The notes under the pieces: model-generated | The model's input: the letters and a program-made list of their open reading frames with translations, nothing else | What the model was told of the DNA's origin: nothing | The model's database searches: none | Position numbers and translations under genes: made by a program | Shown: piece after piece, positions 41,934 through 49,680 of the stretch | How positions within the stretch are numbered: the stretch's first letter is position 1 | Layout: every line of letters starts with the position of its first letter | IMG/VR virus record: IMGVR_UViG_3300045995_000108 | Span: 1 to 64,000 of that record | Source: a virus | Length of the DNA: 64,000 nt | Reading direction: 5' to 3' (one strand)

Positions 41934-42055
41934 TGCAACTATTAGATCGCGATAAGTTGCTTGAGATTTACGCAATTTTAGTCTCTGGTCGCACTCACGA
42001 AGCGAGATTATTGTTAGCTAAATACTTGAAAATCGAAGAACATTTGACGAAATGA
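41933..42055 (+). CDS. Small hypothetical protein
   Basis: A 40-residue helical product (MQLLDRDKLLEIYAILVSGR...) coupled by TAATG upstream and ATGA downstream. Function unknown. Confidence 0.6.
   Translation: MQLLDRDKLLEIYAILVSGRTHEARLLLAKYLKIEEHLTK
42018..42025 (+). promoter_or_regulatory. Putative late promoter motif CTAAATAC
   Basis: Lies inside the small upstream gene, 26 nt before the lipoprotein ATG. Being within coding sequence lowers confidence. Confidence 0.3.
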
Positions 42056-42609
42056 TTAAACTTGCGGCACTCTTAATTACAGTATTTTTAGTAGGATGTA
42101 GTTCTGTGCCGCACGTTGAGTCAGTGGCTGAAGCACCAATAATCGAATACAAAGGTGGTGGGGATGGTTCAGTACCACCGCCACCAATGCCTGCGCCAGT
42201 AGCCGAGAATTGCTGTCACACCAGTAGTCAGTTGTTGTCACAAGCATTTGGTCAAACACCAGAGCCAGTGTACACCGAGGGTGAGGGAATGAGTGCCCCA
42301 ACTGCAAGCAAGCCAAAAGCTCAGCACAAGGCAGCAAAGATTGCCACCGCAGTAGTTGGGACCATAATGTCAGCAGCACAAGCAGCGACTGATTCGGTAG
42401 AAACAAAGATAGAGCGTGACGCAACTGGCAGTATTGTTAAACAAGAAGAAGTGATCAAGCACGATTCGATATTAGGAACACTAACCAAAGTTGTTGGCCT
42501 GATAACAGGTATGTTCGGACTATATGTCGGAGCAAAGAACTTCAAAGAGAAATATTATGCATCCACTAGCACCAAGCCTAAAAGACGTACCGGACCAAGA
42601 GTTATATAA
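42052..42609 (+). CDS. Lipoprotein with C-terminal membrane segment
   Basis: A 185-residue protein with a lipoprotein signal (AALLITVFLVGCSS, lipidation at Cys16), a Pro/Ala-rich linker and a second hydrophobic segment (LTKVVGLITGMFGLYVG) before a basic tail. It could link outer and inner membranes, as spanins do, or alter the envelope against superinfection. Neither is shown by sequence. Confidence 0.75.
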   Translation: MIKLAALLITVFLVGCSSVPHVESVAEAPIIEYKGGGDGSVPPPPMPAPVAENCCHTSSQLLSQAFGQTPEPVYTEGEGMSAPTASKPKAQHKAAKIATAVVGTIMSAAQAATDSVETKIERDATGSIVKQEEVIKHDSILGTLTKVVGLITGMFGLYVGAKNFKEKYYASTSTKPKRRTGPRVI

Positions 42610-42817
42610 AAAGTATAACGACTTGCTCGCAAGGTTGAACCAAGCATGGCGTTACGGTCCTCATGGTCTTGTCCCACAAATTCAAATGATGATGGAACAC
42701 TACAAGACCGAAATCTCAGAGCGTATGATCAAACAACAGCAAGACATGGCTGAACGTGCAGCCAAAGGTAAAACTAAAGATGGCAAGGGTTATACTGGAG
42801 TCATTGACATTGTCTAG
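42557..42817 (+). CDS. Conserved T4-type phage protein
   Basis: An 86-residue helical protein (MHPLAPSLKDVPDQELYKKY...) with a basic tail, similar in style to short conserved proteins of T4-type phages. ATG 42557 overlaps the lipoprotein gene by 53 nt; no better start exists. Confidence 0.7.
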   Translation: MHPLAPSLKDVPDQELYKKYNDLLARLNQAWRYGPHGLVPQIQMMMEHYKTEISERMIKQQQDMAERAAKGKTKDGKGYTGVIDIV

Positions 42818-43097
42818 CATTCCGTTTAACATTGTTAGGGAAGCGGTGGGCAAAACGCACAGGCTACAAGCAAAATGGACAATACAACAGATGCCTGAAG
42901 AACCAACTTGGTACGAGGAATACGAACTCACCGACGAGGAAAAAGAAGGATTGGGTCCCGTAGAGCAGGAGGTGTGGAAAGCTCTTAAAACATCAAAGAT
43001 GCTCGACTTAGAGTCCGAGATTATGGATATGCTGTCTGCAGAAATATGTAAAGAGATGGATGCGCAAATTCTTAAGGAAATGTTACGTGGAACATAA
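42810..43097 (+). CDS. Acidic hypothetical protein, TTG start likely
   Basis: A product of about 95 residues. SSIPFNIVREAVGKTHRLQA KWT is followed by a very acidic helical part (EIMDMLSAEICKEMDAQIL), faintly like the N-terminal region of T4-type capsid proteins. TTG 42810 has TGGAG 9 nt upstream and only 8 nt of overlap; ATG 42780 is the alternative. Confidence 0.65.
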   Translation: MSSIPFNIVREAVGKTHRLQAKWTIQQMPEEPTWYEEYELTDEEKEGLGPVEQEVWKALKTSKMLDLESEIMDMLSAEICKEMDAQILKEMLRGT

Positions 43098-43242
43098 GCT
43101 AAATGAAGATGAGCAAAAGGTGTGGGAGATTTTGTCTACTCCATATGTCCCGCCGTATGACATGAATGATCCTGCTTACATTCAAAAGTTGATTGACGAA
43201 GTTAAAGCATCATTTCTAGCAAAGCAAAATGAGATACGATAA
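43087..43242 (+). CDS. Small hypothetical protein, GTG start
   Basis: A 51-residue acidic protein (EHKLNEDEQKVWEILSTPYV...). GTG 43087 follows AAGGAAATGTTAC. The PVEQEVWKAL stretch of the previous gene and DEQKVWEIL here hint at a shared origin. Confidence 0.6.
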   Translation: MEHKLNEDEQKVWEILSTPYVPPYDMNDPAYIQKLIDEVKASFLAKQNEIR

Positions 43243-43747
43243 ATTCGGACAAGGTTACGCCACACAAGACGAGCTCTGTGATTTATTGTACAGAGATCCA
43301 GCACTAAAGCTGGAACAGTTTAAGGTAGAGGATTGGGACGAGTATAACTATCATGTCAAATCGACATACGCCCCCTTCCCCCTAGTACAAGAGTACCACC
43401 CACTGCCACCAGATTACGACATTGCTTCTTACGATAGAGCACAGCAAGAGAACTGGTATATGCCAGACGAATATAAAACATTGGATATAGCGGCATACGT
43501 TTTAGGACTATGCAAGACAGAAGAAGAGTTACAGAGAGTGGGACAAGAGCTACTGTTATTTTATGACCGTAACCTTGAGAACCTGCTAAGATATATGAAG
43601 TACATGGTAGATACCATGCGTAAGAACAATGTCGTGATGGGGTTAGGTCGTGGGTCAAGTACAGCAAGCTATGTGCTCTACTTGTTAGGGGTGCACAAAA
43701 TCAATTCGATCTACTTCGACCTGCCAATTGAGGAATTTTTGAAGTGA
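43229..43747 (+). CDS. DNA polymerase III alpha-like fragment
   Basis: A 172-residue protein whose C-terminal 50 residues match the DnaE segment around the catalytic palm: NNVVMGLGRGSSTASYVLYL, then LGVHKINSIYFDLPIEEFLK (bacterial form GPGRGSAAGSLVAYxLGIT). The catalytic Asp triad lies just beyond this point in DnaE and is missing, so it cannot be a polymerase. Comparable fragments are known in T4-type aquatic phages. It may bind DNA, the clamp or host replication proteins. Confidence 0.8.
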   Translation: MRYDKFGQGYATQDELCDLLYRDPALKLEQFKVEDWDEYNYHVKSTYAPFPLVQEYHPLPPDYDIASYDRAQQENWYMPDEYKTLDIAAYVLGLCKTEEELQRVGQELLLFYDRNLENLLRYMKYMVDTMRKNNVVMGLGRGSSTASYVLYLLGVHKINSIYFDLPIEEFLK

Positions 43748-44040
43748 CAGATGTTATATACATTGATGCTGGGTATTACGACTACGATTTTAAACTGGAC
43801 AAGCACTGTGCTGATGTAATCCGTATTAAAGAAGGGATTGACGGAAAAGTAACGTTTATTTGCAATTCCGCAGCAAAGTTCAGTGTTGGTGATGTATATC
43901 AAATAGCTTTTAATCACCCACAAGATGAAGGCGATATGTTATTCTTTAAACTAAAGTACCCACATTTGCAAATCATCGACCGTGAAAAAGCGGTAGCATA
44001 TATTTCTAAGTCGACACATTTACAGTTAAATACACTATAG
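43744..44040 (+). CDS. Hypothetical protein, GTG start
   Basis: A 98-residue alpha/beta protein (VIYIDAGYYDYDFKLDKHCA...) starting at GTG in a GTGA overlap. Beta-rich centre (VTFICNSAAKFSVGDVYQIA). No family recognised. Confidence 0.65.
   Translation: MTDVIYIDAGYYDYDFKLDKHCADVIRIKEGIDGKVTFICNSAAKFSVGDVYQIAFNHPQDEGDMLFFKLKYPHLQIIDREKAVAYISKSTHLQLNTL
44026..44033 (+). promoter_or_regulatory. Putative late promoter motif TTAAATAC
   Basis: Overlaps the end of the previous gene and lies 16 nt before ATG 44050, which has a TATAGGAG ribosome site. Confidence 0.4.
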
Positions 44041-44049
44041 GAGATACAG

Positions 44050-44532
44050 ATGGCTCAAGCAACACACAGATCAGCAAACGGTAAAATGATAGCAATGGAA
44101 ACATTGCGTCTAGAGAATGAAAAAACAATTGCAGTGGGTAACATGAAAGTTAACGCTCGCGGTGATACATTAGGTCCGGGTGGTCGCCCAATGGCAACAA
44201 AGCAAGAAACGGTAAACGAGTATTACAACTTACATACGCCCACCATTGGTGGCAATCAGGTTGTACCTGCGCAAGCAGTATTACGCGAGCAGCAATTTGA
44301 TGCACCATCTGCAGACCCATTGATTGAAGAACAAGACGCATTTGACGTAGAAGCTACACCAGCGCCAGCCCCACAAAAGCCAAATCCACACAATGTATCT
44401 GCACCAGCTGGTCAAAAGCCAGTTCGCGGTTCGTTAGCTGCAAGCGTGGCACAGAAGCCAATTGACATCAAGCAAGAGTTAATGAAGTCAGCTAAACAGC
44501 AACATAAAGCAAAAGGTCCAGCACGGTTCTAA
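44050..44532 (+). CDS. Conserved phage protein, possibly structural
   Basis: A 160-residue protein: an ordered start (MAQATHRSANGKMIAMETLR) then a Pro/Gln/Ala-rich disordered part. The start resembles small T4-type head or core-associated proteins in style, but no named homologue is claimed. A late-type promoter precedes it. Confidence 0.7.
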   Translation: MAQATHRSANGKMIAMETLRLENEKTIAVGNMKVNARGDTLGPGGRPMATKQETVNEYYNLHTPTIGGNQVVPAQAVLREQQFDAPSADPLIEEQDAFDVEATPAPAPQKPNPHNVSAPAGQKPVRGSLAASVAQKPIDIKQELMKSAKQQHKAKGPARF

Positions 44533-44533
44533 T

Positions 44534-44722
44534 ATGAAAGTTATCACATCATTATTCGAAAAAGACGACCGTCTTTACGGTAAGTCTGAGTTTGACGGTA
44601 CCGGTTTTAATATATACAATTTGCTGAACCGCCCACTCACCGAATGGGATTTCAGTCAAGTCGTAGCCGGCAAGGAATTGCTAGACAAATATCTACCTCA
44701 GAAAAAAGAATCAAATGCGTAA
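44534..44722 (+). CDS. Small hypothetical protein
   Basis: A 62-residue protein (MKVITSLFEKDDRLYGKSEF...). It starts 1 nt after the previous stop and overlaps the GroES gene by 8 nt. Confidence 0.65.
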   Translation: MKVITSLFEKDDRLYGKSEFDGTGFNIYNLLNRPLTEWDFSQVVAGKELLDKYLPQKKESNA

Positions 44723-45125
44723 AGAAGAACAGTTATTTCAAACAAGTGGCAAACTGCAAGCCACTAACTCAATCAAAGGCCTCAAGCCAATTAAAGACCA
44801 TGTAATAGTAACTGACATGGACTTTGGTAATCGCAAATTGTCCTCGGGCATTGTGCTACTTAACGACGATGGGAAGTCTGAAGGCATCCGTCCACGTTGG
44901 GCAAAAGTATACAAAGTAGGACCAGAGCAGCGCGATGTTAAAGAAGGTCAATGGATCTTTATTGAGCACGGTCGTTGGACACGTGGTCTAAAGGTGGAAA
45001 TCGACGGGTCGGAATTTACAGTGCGCAGAGTGGACGCTGCCGCTATTATTGGAGTTCAAGATGAAGAGCCTACAGAAGATGACACCATCAGCACAGCAGT
45101 TGTTGGCGACAGCAAGAAACGATAA
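44715..45125 (+). CDS. GroES-type co-chaperonin (T4 gp31-like)
   Basis: A 136-residue phage co-chaperonin. IKGLKPIKDHVIVTDMDFGN begins the GroES barrel, LSSGIVLLNDDGKSEG is the mobile-loop region, and GQWIFIEHGRWTRGLKVEID forms the later strands. In T4, gp31 replaces GroES so that GroEL can fold the capsid protein. A similar role is likely here. Confidence 0.9.
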   Translation: MRKEEQLFQTSGKLQATNSIKGLKPIKDHVIVTDMDFGNRKLSSGIVLLNDDGKSEGIRPRWAKVYKVGPEQRDVKEGQWIFIEHGRWTRGLKVEIDGSEFTVRRVDAAAIIGVQDEEPTEDDTISTAVVGDSKKR

Positions 45126-45375
45126 AAGCATAACCTTCAAAGGCATCACTTTGTTTTGCGGTGTAGAACCAAAAGAAGCAGTAGGTAAGAGCAGGGAGGT
45201 TAAAGGCAGTGAGCGTGATGAGATATTAACCTATCTCACTCTCAAAGAGGAACAATCCGTTCCCTATCAAACAAACATAATGGAGATACATCGCGTTGGC
45301 GATAAGATCTATTCCATTTCGTATTACAACGATTCTGAACCATTTGTAGAAGAACTACAGCCATTTAAAAAATGA
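45061..45375 (+). CDS. Hypothetical protein
   Basis: A 104-residue protein (SITFKGITLFCGVEPKEAVG, MEIHRVGDKIYSISYYN). ATG 45061 has TTGGAG upstream; it overlaps the GroES gene by 65 nt, which is long for this genome, so a later start is possible. Confidence 0.65.
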   Translation: MKSLQKMTPSAQQLLATARNDKSITFKGITLFCGVEPKEAVGKSREVKGSERDEILTYLTLKEEQSVPYQTNIMEIHRVGDKIYSISYYNDSEPFVEELQPFKK

Positions 45376-45539
45376 ACATTCAACCAAAAGACACATCAAA
45401 GAATCACTTCCGTGTTTCTATGGCCAAAAGCTTGCTCCGCGTTTTTGCTGGTGCTGCACTTATGTCCCAAATGTTTTACACCACAGGACTTTTAATCATT
45501 CTAGCAGAGGTGCTAGGTATTGTAGAGGAACTAGTATGA
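45372..45539 (+). CDS. Small membrane protein
   Basis: A 55-residue product with a hydrophobic segment (LRVFAGAALMSQMFYTTGLL). Coupled by ATGA at both ends. Confidence 0.6.
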   Translation: MNIQPKDTSKNHFRVSMAKSLLRVFAGAALMSQMFYTTGLLIILAEVLGIVEELV

Positions 45540-45727
45540 GTGGAAAAGGTTCGGCACCGCGTCCGTTTAGCGTATCACAGCACGAGTATGACACACGCTG
45601 GGATGCAATCTTCGGCAAAGACAAACACCATTGTGAGCATTGTGGCAAGACTGATTGCCCACATGCTATTGATCCTGCCAAGGAATGCTGCTATAATGTA
45701 GATACACATTCGCAACAAGGCAGCTAA
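45536..45727 (+). CDS. Small conserved phage zinc-binding protein
   Basis: A 63-residue protein starting SGKGSAPRPFSVSQHEYDTR WDAIFGK, typical of a family found next to replication genes in T4-type phages, with a CEHCGKTDCPH zinc motif near the end. It lies directly before the clamp loader. Function unknown. Confidence 0.75.
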   Translation: MSGKGSAPRPFSVSQHEYDTRWDAIFGKDKHHCEHCGKTDCPHAIDPAKECCYNVDTHSQQGS

Positions 45728-46654
45728 ATGAAACAATTATGGGTAGAAACGTATAGACCGAATACGGTAGACGGGTACGTCTTTCAAGACGACAACCAAA
45801 AGCAGCAAGTAATGTATTGGATCAAAGAAGGTTCAATTCCACATTTGCTATTGTCTGGCAGTGCTGGTACAGGTAAGACCACTTTGGCCAAGATGCTTAT
45901 CAATGAATTGAAAATTGATGAGTATGACATTATGATTGCTAACGGCTCTAAAGAAGCACGTAAGGTCGAATGGGTAGACAAGCTTATTAACTTCTGCCAA
46001 ACTATGCCTTTTGGTAAGTTTAAGGTTGTGCTGATTGACGAAGCAGACTACATGAACATTAACTCAGTGCAACCTGCACTCCGTAATTTGATGGAAGACT
46101 ATTCTGCTAACGTTCGATTCATCCTCACTTGCAACTACCCAAACAAGATCATGCCTGCTATCCACAGCAGGTGCCAAGGCTTCCACATTGACAAGACTGA
46201 CCTCACAGAGTTTACTGCTCGTGTTGCAACAGTGTTGGCAACAGAAGGAATGGACTTTGATCTGGATACATTGGATAGCTATGTTAAGGCTACATACCCA
46301 GACTTGCGTAAGTGCTTGAACTTGCTACAAGCCAACAGCACAACTGGTACGCTGGTTGCTCCTTCTTCCAGCGATGCAAGCATGAAGGACTGGAAGCTTG
46401 AGGCAGTTGACATGTTTAAACGTGGTAAAATCCGCGAAGGTCGTCAGATCATCTGTACACAAGGAAGTGTGGATGACATTGATGGTGTGTTCCGTTGGAT
46501 GTACGACAATCTTGAACTGTGGTCTAAGACTGAAGCAGGGCAGGACGAAGCTATCCTTGCAATTCGCAAAGGGCTAGTAAATCACTCTATGATTGCTGAT
46601 CCAGAAATCAACTTATCCGCTACGTTAGTAGAACTAACTCAAATTGAGGTATGA
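45728..46654 (+). CDS. Sliding-clamp loader ATPase subunit (T4 gp44-like)
   Basis: A 308-residue AAA+ protein with VETYRPNTVDGYVFQDDNQK at the start, Walker A GSAGTGKTTLAK (~44-55), Walker B VLIDEADYMN (~100-109) and the SRC arginine-finger motif (~146-148). It loads the DNA polymerase processivity clamp. Length is close to T4 gp44 (319 aa). The partner gp62-like subunit is not certain nearby; the 47349 gene is a weak candidate by position only. Confidence 0.94.
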   Translation: MKQLWVETYRPNTVDGYVFQDDNQKQQVMYWIKEGSIPHLLLSGSAGTGKTTLAKMLINELKIDEYDIMIANGSKEARKVEWVDKLINFCQTMPFGKFKVVLIDEADYMNINSVQPALRNLMEDYSANVRFILTCNYPNKIMPAIHSRCQGFHIDKTDLTEFTARVATVLATEGMDFDLDTLDSYVKATYPDLRKCLNLLQANSTTGTLVAPSSSDASMKDWKLEAVDMFKRGKIREGRQIICTQGSVDDIDGVFRWMYDNLELWSKTEAGQDEAILAIRKGLVNHSMIADPEINLSATLVELTQIEV

Positions 46655-47349
46655 AAATAGGAGTGTTCGGGGATAGCTATTGTCAAGCAGTTGACTATAA
46701 CTCTGCTGGATACAGTAGCTGGTTCGAACTTCTCGGTACATATGGTCACAATGTGACAAGTTATGGAGTTGGTGGTGCAAGCGTAACGTATGCTGCTCAA
46801 CAGATCTTGAAGCACGGCGACGAATATGATTTTATAATATGGTGTGTCACATCTCCTAGTAGGATATCAGTACCAGTAGATGAGGGTCCGCAATTACTAC
46901 CATTCACTGCACCGGACTCCTTTGATAATTGGGAATTTCCGTTTAAAAAATTTGATACTTTACAAAAGATTGCCGCAGTGCGTTCTTGGTATATGTGGCT
47001 ATTTGATATGGATACTGCGATACTTACGGACACCGCGTTAACGCATTATGTGAGTAGCAAGTTCGCAAACGTAATGATTTTACCTTGCTTCTCTGATCCG
47101 TTGGGAGAAAAATTTAATTTGTATTCAGTGTGTGAAATCGAAATGTTGCACTATTTCAACAACAAGAATATCAAAAGCATTTATGAGAAATTTAACGACA
47201 TTCGGCGCTGTCACTTCTCAGTAGAGAATAACAAAATTTTAGCCGAGTTAATTGCTAATAATTTACGTCCAGGAATATTTGACACAAGTTATGATAATTT
47301 CTGCCATACTCCGCAAGCACCATTAGAAACATATTTTAGGAAAAAATAA
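46651..47349 (+). CDS. SGNH/GDSL-like hydrolase
   Basis: A 232-residue protein with block I FGDSYC (Ser nucleophile), a GVGGASVTY block II-like segment and RRCHFSVENNKILAE near the end, where the catalytic His is expected. SGNH enzymes cleave esters of lipids or acetylated sugars. It is inserted between the clamp-loader gene and a conserved gene with ATGA/TAATG coupling, an odd place for such an enzyme. It is more AT-rich than its neighbours, suggesting later acquisition. Confidence 0.75.
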   Translation: MKIGVFGDSYCQAVDYNSAGYSSWFELLGTYGHNVTSYGVGGASVTYAAQQILKHGDEYDFIIWCVTSPSRISVPVDEGPQLLPFTAPDSFDNWEFPFKKFDTLQKIAAVRSWYMWLFDMDTAILTDTALTHYVSSKFANVMILPCFSDPLGEKFNLYSVCEIEMLHYFNNKNIKSIYEKFNDIRRCHFSVENNKILAELIANNLRPGIFDTSYDNFCHTPQAPLETYFRKK

Positions 47350-47798
47350 TGAAACAAAAAGACATTTACCTCGTTGGCTTTTACAGCATGAAGCCACGAC
47401 CAGGCGTGCGTACAACTGTTAAAGGTTGGATGAACGATCAAGCTAACCTACAGTACGACGAGAAGGTAGAGATTACTCGCGGCGTTAAAAACTCTGCAAT
47501 GACTGCGAAGATTGTTCTTAACTTGTCCAAGAAGACAGTTGAGCGCAATGGCTTCAATGCTGACCGTGAGTTCAAGTCGCTATTCAAATACTTCTTTGGC
47601 GGCTACCATCAGTACATTACTGAGGTAATGAAACAACTTGACCCAGCTTATCTTACAACTGTGTTGGATGAATTGCAAGCTGAGATGGAAGCTGCACAAG
47701 CTGCACAAGCTGCGACGATCAAAGAGATCTATGCAACAGCAGTGGCTGATCCTGCACCGCTTCCGCAGGACCCAACGCCTGCGCTAATGGGATACTAA
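47349..47798 (+). CDS. Conserved phage protein near the clamp loader
   Basis: A 149-residue protein (DIYLVGFYSMKPRPGVRTTV) with a helical C-terminal half. In T4 the clamp-loader genes are followed or preceded by gp62 and the RegA translational repressor; no clear match to either can be seen, so it is left unnamed. Confidence 0.7.
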   Translation: MKQKDIYLVGFYSMKPRPGVRTTVKGWMNDQANLQYDEKVEITRGVKNSAMTAKIVLNLSKKTVERNGFNADREFKSLFKYFFGGYHQYITEVMKQLDPAYLTTVLDELQAEMEAAQAAQAATIKEIYATAVADPAPLPQDPTPALMGY

Positions 47799-47802
47799 AT
47801 AC
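47795..47802 (+). promoter_or_regulatory. Putative late promoter motif CTAAATAC
   Basis: Overlaps the previous stop and lies 3 nt before ATG 47806, the same spacing as the motif before the 2157 gene. Confidence 0.4.
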
Positions 47803-47805
47803 AGT

Positions 47806-48042
47806 ATGAATCCCGCAATGCTCAAGTTAATGAAGGCTAAAAAGAAGCGTCCTGTTGACCCAAACGCTCCGCCTCGCCCTAATTTGATGTCTCACGACAA
47901 AGTCATTCGCGGGCAAAAAGCGACAATTGATCAACTGCAATACGAGATCATGGCGCTGAAGCAGCAAATGGAGGCAGTGGCTACTAAACTGCATTACCAA
48001 ACGCAATACCTACAACAATTGCATTCACAAATCAAACGTTAA
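47806..48042 (+). CDS. Small coiled-coil protein
   Basis: A 78-residue protein: a basic N-terminus (LMKAKKKRPVDPNAPPRPN) and a coiled-coil tail (IDQLQYEIMALKQQMEAVAT). A late-type motif suggests a late, possibly structural or scaffold role. Converges with the next gene with a 4-nt overlap. Confidence 0.65.
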   Translation: MNPAMLKLMKAKKKRPVDPNAPPRPNLMSHDKVIRGQKATIDQLQYEIMALKQQMEAVATKLHYQTQYLQQLHSQIKR

Positions 48043-48401
48043 TCGCAATGCGATCCAGTAGGGTCAAATTCATCAAGTAAATTTTCACACACGTAGACAG
48101 CCATTCGCTTCTGACGTGTGTTTTTACGAGTCCTTTTCCAACGTGATAGTCTGCGTGTCACAAGCCATTCTTTTGGTAACTCTACAAAGAAAAATGGCGC
48201 TATAAAAAGGTTAGCAAGTACGTCTACTATAAAGCCCACCACAAGCCACGGAAACGCCAAAACGAACCTCACTCCTACGAGTTTCTTCTTCAAATGGACG
48301 CGATAAAGGCCCATAACGAGCACGAAAAGCCCCCAAAACACCCAAAGGTAAATCATCAGCCCAAGGACAGTGTATAGCAGTGCAAAAAGTGCGGTGATCA
48401 T
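48039..48401 (-). CDS. Conserved phage membrane protein
   Basis: A 120-residue minus-strand protein with two membrane helices (LFALLYTVLGLMIYLWVFWG, FVLAFPWLVVGFIVDVLANL), a FVELPKEWLVTRRLSR segment and a C-terminal LLDEFDPTGSHC. This pattern recurs in many large phages. A late-type ATAAATAC lies 7 nt before its ATG on the minus strand. Confidence 0.78.
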   Translation of the reverse strand: MITALFALLYTVLGLMIYLWVFWGLFVLVMGLYRVHLKKKLVGVRFVLAFPWLVVGFIVDVLANLFIAPFFFVELPKEWLVTRRLSRWKRTRKNTRQKRMAVYVCENLLDEFDPTGSHCD

Positions 48402-48408
48402 TATATGT

Positions 48409-48416
48409 GTATTTAT
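48409..48416 (-). promoter_or_regulatory. Putative late promoter motif ATAAATAC, minus strand
   Basis: A perfect motif on the minus strand, adjoining the -35 box of the divergent promoter at 48417. Confidence 0.5.
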
Positions 48417-48445
48417 TTGACTAATAATGTGCTTTAATATACAAT
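48417..48445 (+). promoter_or_regulatory. Sigma70-like promoter, leaderless class
   Basis: TTGACT-17-TACAAT, 6 nt before ATG 48452. Confidence 0.75.
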
Positions 48446-48451
48446 ACGTGT

Positions 48452-49003
48452 ATGAAAACTTTTATTACATCTGACCTGCACTTTGGGCACAAGAACATCA
48501 TGTCGTTCTGCCCTAAGTCCCGTGCACGATTCCGAAACGACGTTGACTACATGAATGAAGCAATGGTGCGCGAATGGAACGAACTGATCTCCCCTGGGGA
48601 CCTGGTTTACATTCTGGGCGACGTTGCATTTTGCAATGCTGCTCAAGCAACTGCTTACATGCGGCGCTGTAATGGTCGCAAGATCCTGATTGAGGGTAAC
48701 CACGATAAGAAGCTGGTGCAGGACAAGGCCTTCTCCGCAGAATTTGAATCTATCCACAAGTATCTGGACATCAACTACGACGGAAACAAGATCGTCATGT
48801 TCCACTATCCAATTTTTGAATGGGACCAAGCACACCGCGGCGCTATCCACTTCTACGGACACAAGCACGGTGGTGAATGTCCTGAGATGACAAAGTACCG
48901 CGCACGTGACATGGGAATGGATGCTACTGGCGTTATTGCTATGACAATGGAAGACGCAATCAAAGACGCACTGAAAGGTGCAATTAAAGGACATCATGTT
49001 TAA
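48452..49003 (+). CDS. Calcineurin-like phosphoesterase
   Basis: A 183-residue metallophosphoesterase with SDLHFGHKN, ILGDVAF, EGNHDKK, FHYPIFEW and YGHKHGG. This short form is widespread in phages and bacteria; the substrate is unknown. It is unrelated in length to the longer phosphoesterase at 20452, so the phage has two. Predicted leaderless. Confidence 0.9.
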   Translation: MKTFITSDLHFGHKNIMSFCPKSRARFRNDVDYMNEAMVREWNELISPGDLVYILGDVAFCNAAQATAYMRRCNGRKILIEGNHDKKLVQDKAFSAEFESIHKYLDINYDGNKIVMFHYPIFEWDQAHRGAIHFYGHKHGGECPEMTKYRARDMGMDATGVIAMTMEDAIKDALKGAIKGHHV

Positions 49004-49151
49004 GATTTTTGTTGTAACGTTTGCAACTGGCGTGGTAGTTGACACTAAGGTGCTTGAGTATAGCATCAAGGCTGATGCTGACCGTGCATACCTGTTACTC
49101 AATGATGCGTCAGGCAAATCGTTCAATGTGGTGCTGACGAAGCTGTACTAA
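48996..49151 (+). CDS. Small hypothetical protein
   Basis: A 51-residue protein (FKIFVVTFATGVVVDTKVLE...). It overlaps the phosphoesterase gene by 8 nt and the next start by one base (TAATG). Confidence 0.6.
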   Translation: MFKIFVVTFATGVVVDTKVLEYSIKADADRAYLLLNDASGKSFNVVLTKLY

Positions 49152-49417
49152 TGATTACGCATGTCGCAATTAAGTACGATGGCAAGATTTATTCTCTGCC
49201 ATCCCCTAATCGTCACCATCACGTTATCCGTATGATTGCGAAAGAGAATGGTGTTGGTATTAAGGGACCTGATGTGCAAGGATTCTTGGACAATGAAGGC
49301 AACTTCCTAAACCGTCGGGAAGCATACATTCACGCAAAGGAATGTGTTCAGGTTATACGCAAAGTAGGACCTGGCATGTATGATGGCAATTCACTTTTTT
49401 CTGAGGACTTGTGGTAA
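49151..49417 (+). CDS. Conserved phage hypothetical protein
   Basis: An 88-residue protein (AIKYDGKIYSLPSPNRHHHV, GPDVQGFLDNEGNFLNRREA) resembling small phage proteins of unknown role. TAATG coupling on both sides. Confidence 0.7.
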   Translation: MITHVAIKYDGKIYSLPSPNRHHHVIRMIAKENGVGIKGPDVQGFLDNEGNFLNRREAYIHAKECVQVIRKVGPGMYDGNSLFSEDLW

Positions 49418-49617
49418 TGGCTGAAATCGAAACTGGAATTACAATTAACGTTTACGCTGACCCTGAATATGGGTATGCTGTGAACGTTGCGGAAGACGAA
49501 CTGTCTATTGCTTATACTGACAGTAAAGGCAACGTGGACGGAACTGCAATCACATTTGGCTCAAAGGCTGAAATGGAAGCAGTGGCGCTGGCCATGCTCA
49601 AGGCCTGCAAAATCTAA
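49417..49617 (+). CDS. Small hypothetical protein
   Basis: A 66-residue beta-rich acidic protein (AEIETGITINVYADPEYGYA...). Start chosen in the TAATG overlap. Confidence 0.65.
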   Translation: MAEIETGITINVYADPEYGYAVNVAEDELSIAYTDSKGNVDGTAITFGSKAEMEAVALAMLKACKI

Positions 49618-49618
49618 T

Positions 49619-49647
49619 TTGCAGTTTTATTCACCTTAATATACAAT
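49619..49647 (+). promoter_or_regulatory. Sigma70-like promoter TTGCAG-17-TACAAT
   Basis: Good -10 box and spacing. The 33-nt leader has CTAAGGAA as ribosome site before ATG 49681. Confidence 0.65.
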
Positions 49648-49680
49648 GCATGTATCGTTAACTAACCCTAAGGAAATTTT

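Noticed and set aside
47349-47798. RegA or gp62 identity for the gene after the clamp loader
   Set aside because: Position fits T4 gene order but no RegA or gp62 sequence signature could be seen, so it is left unnamed.
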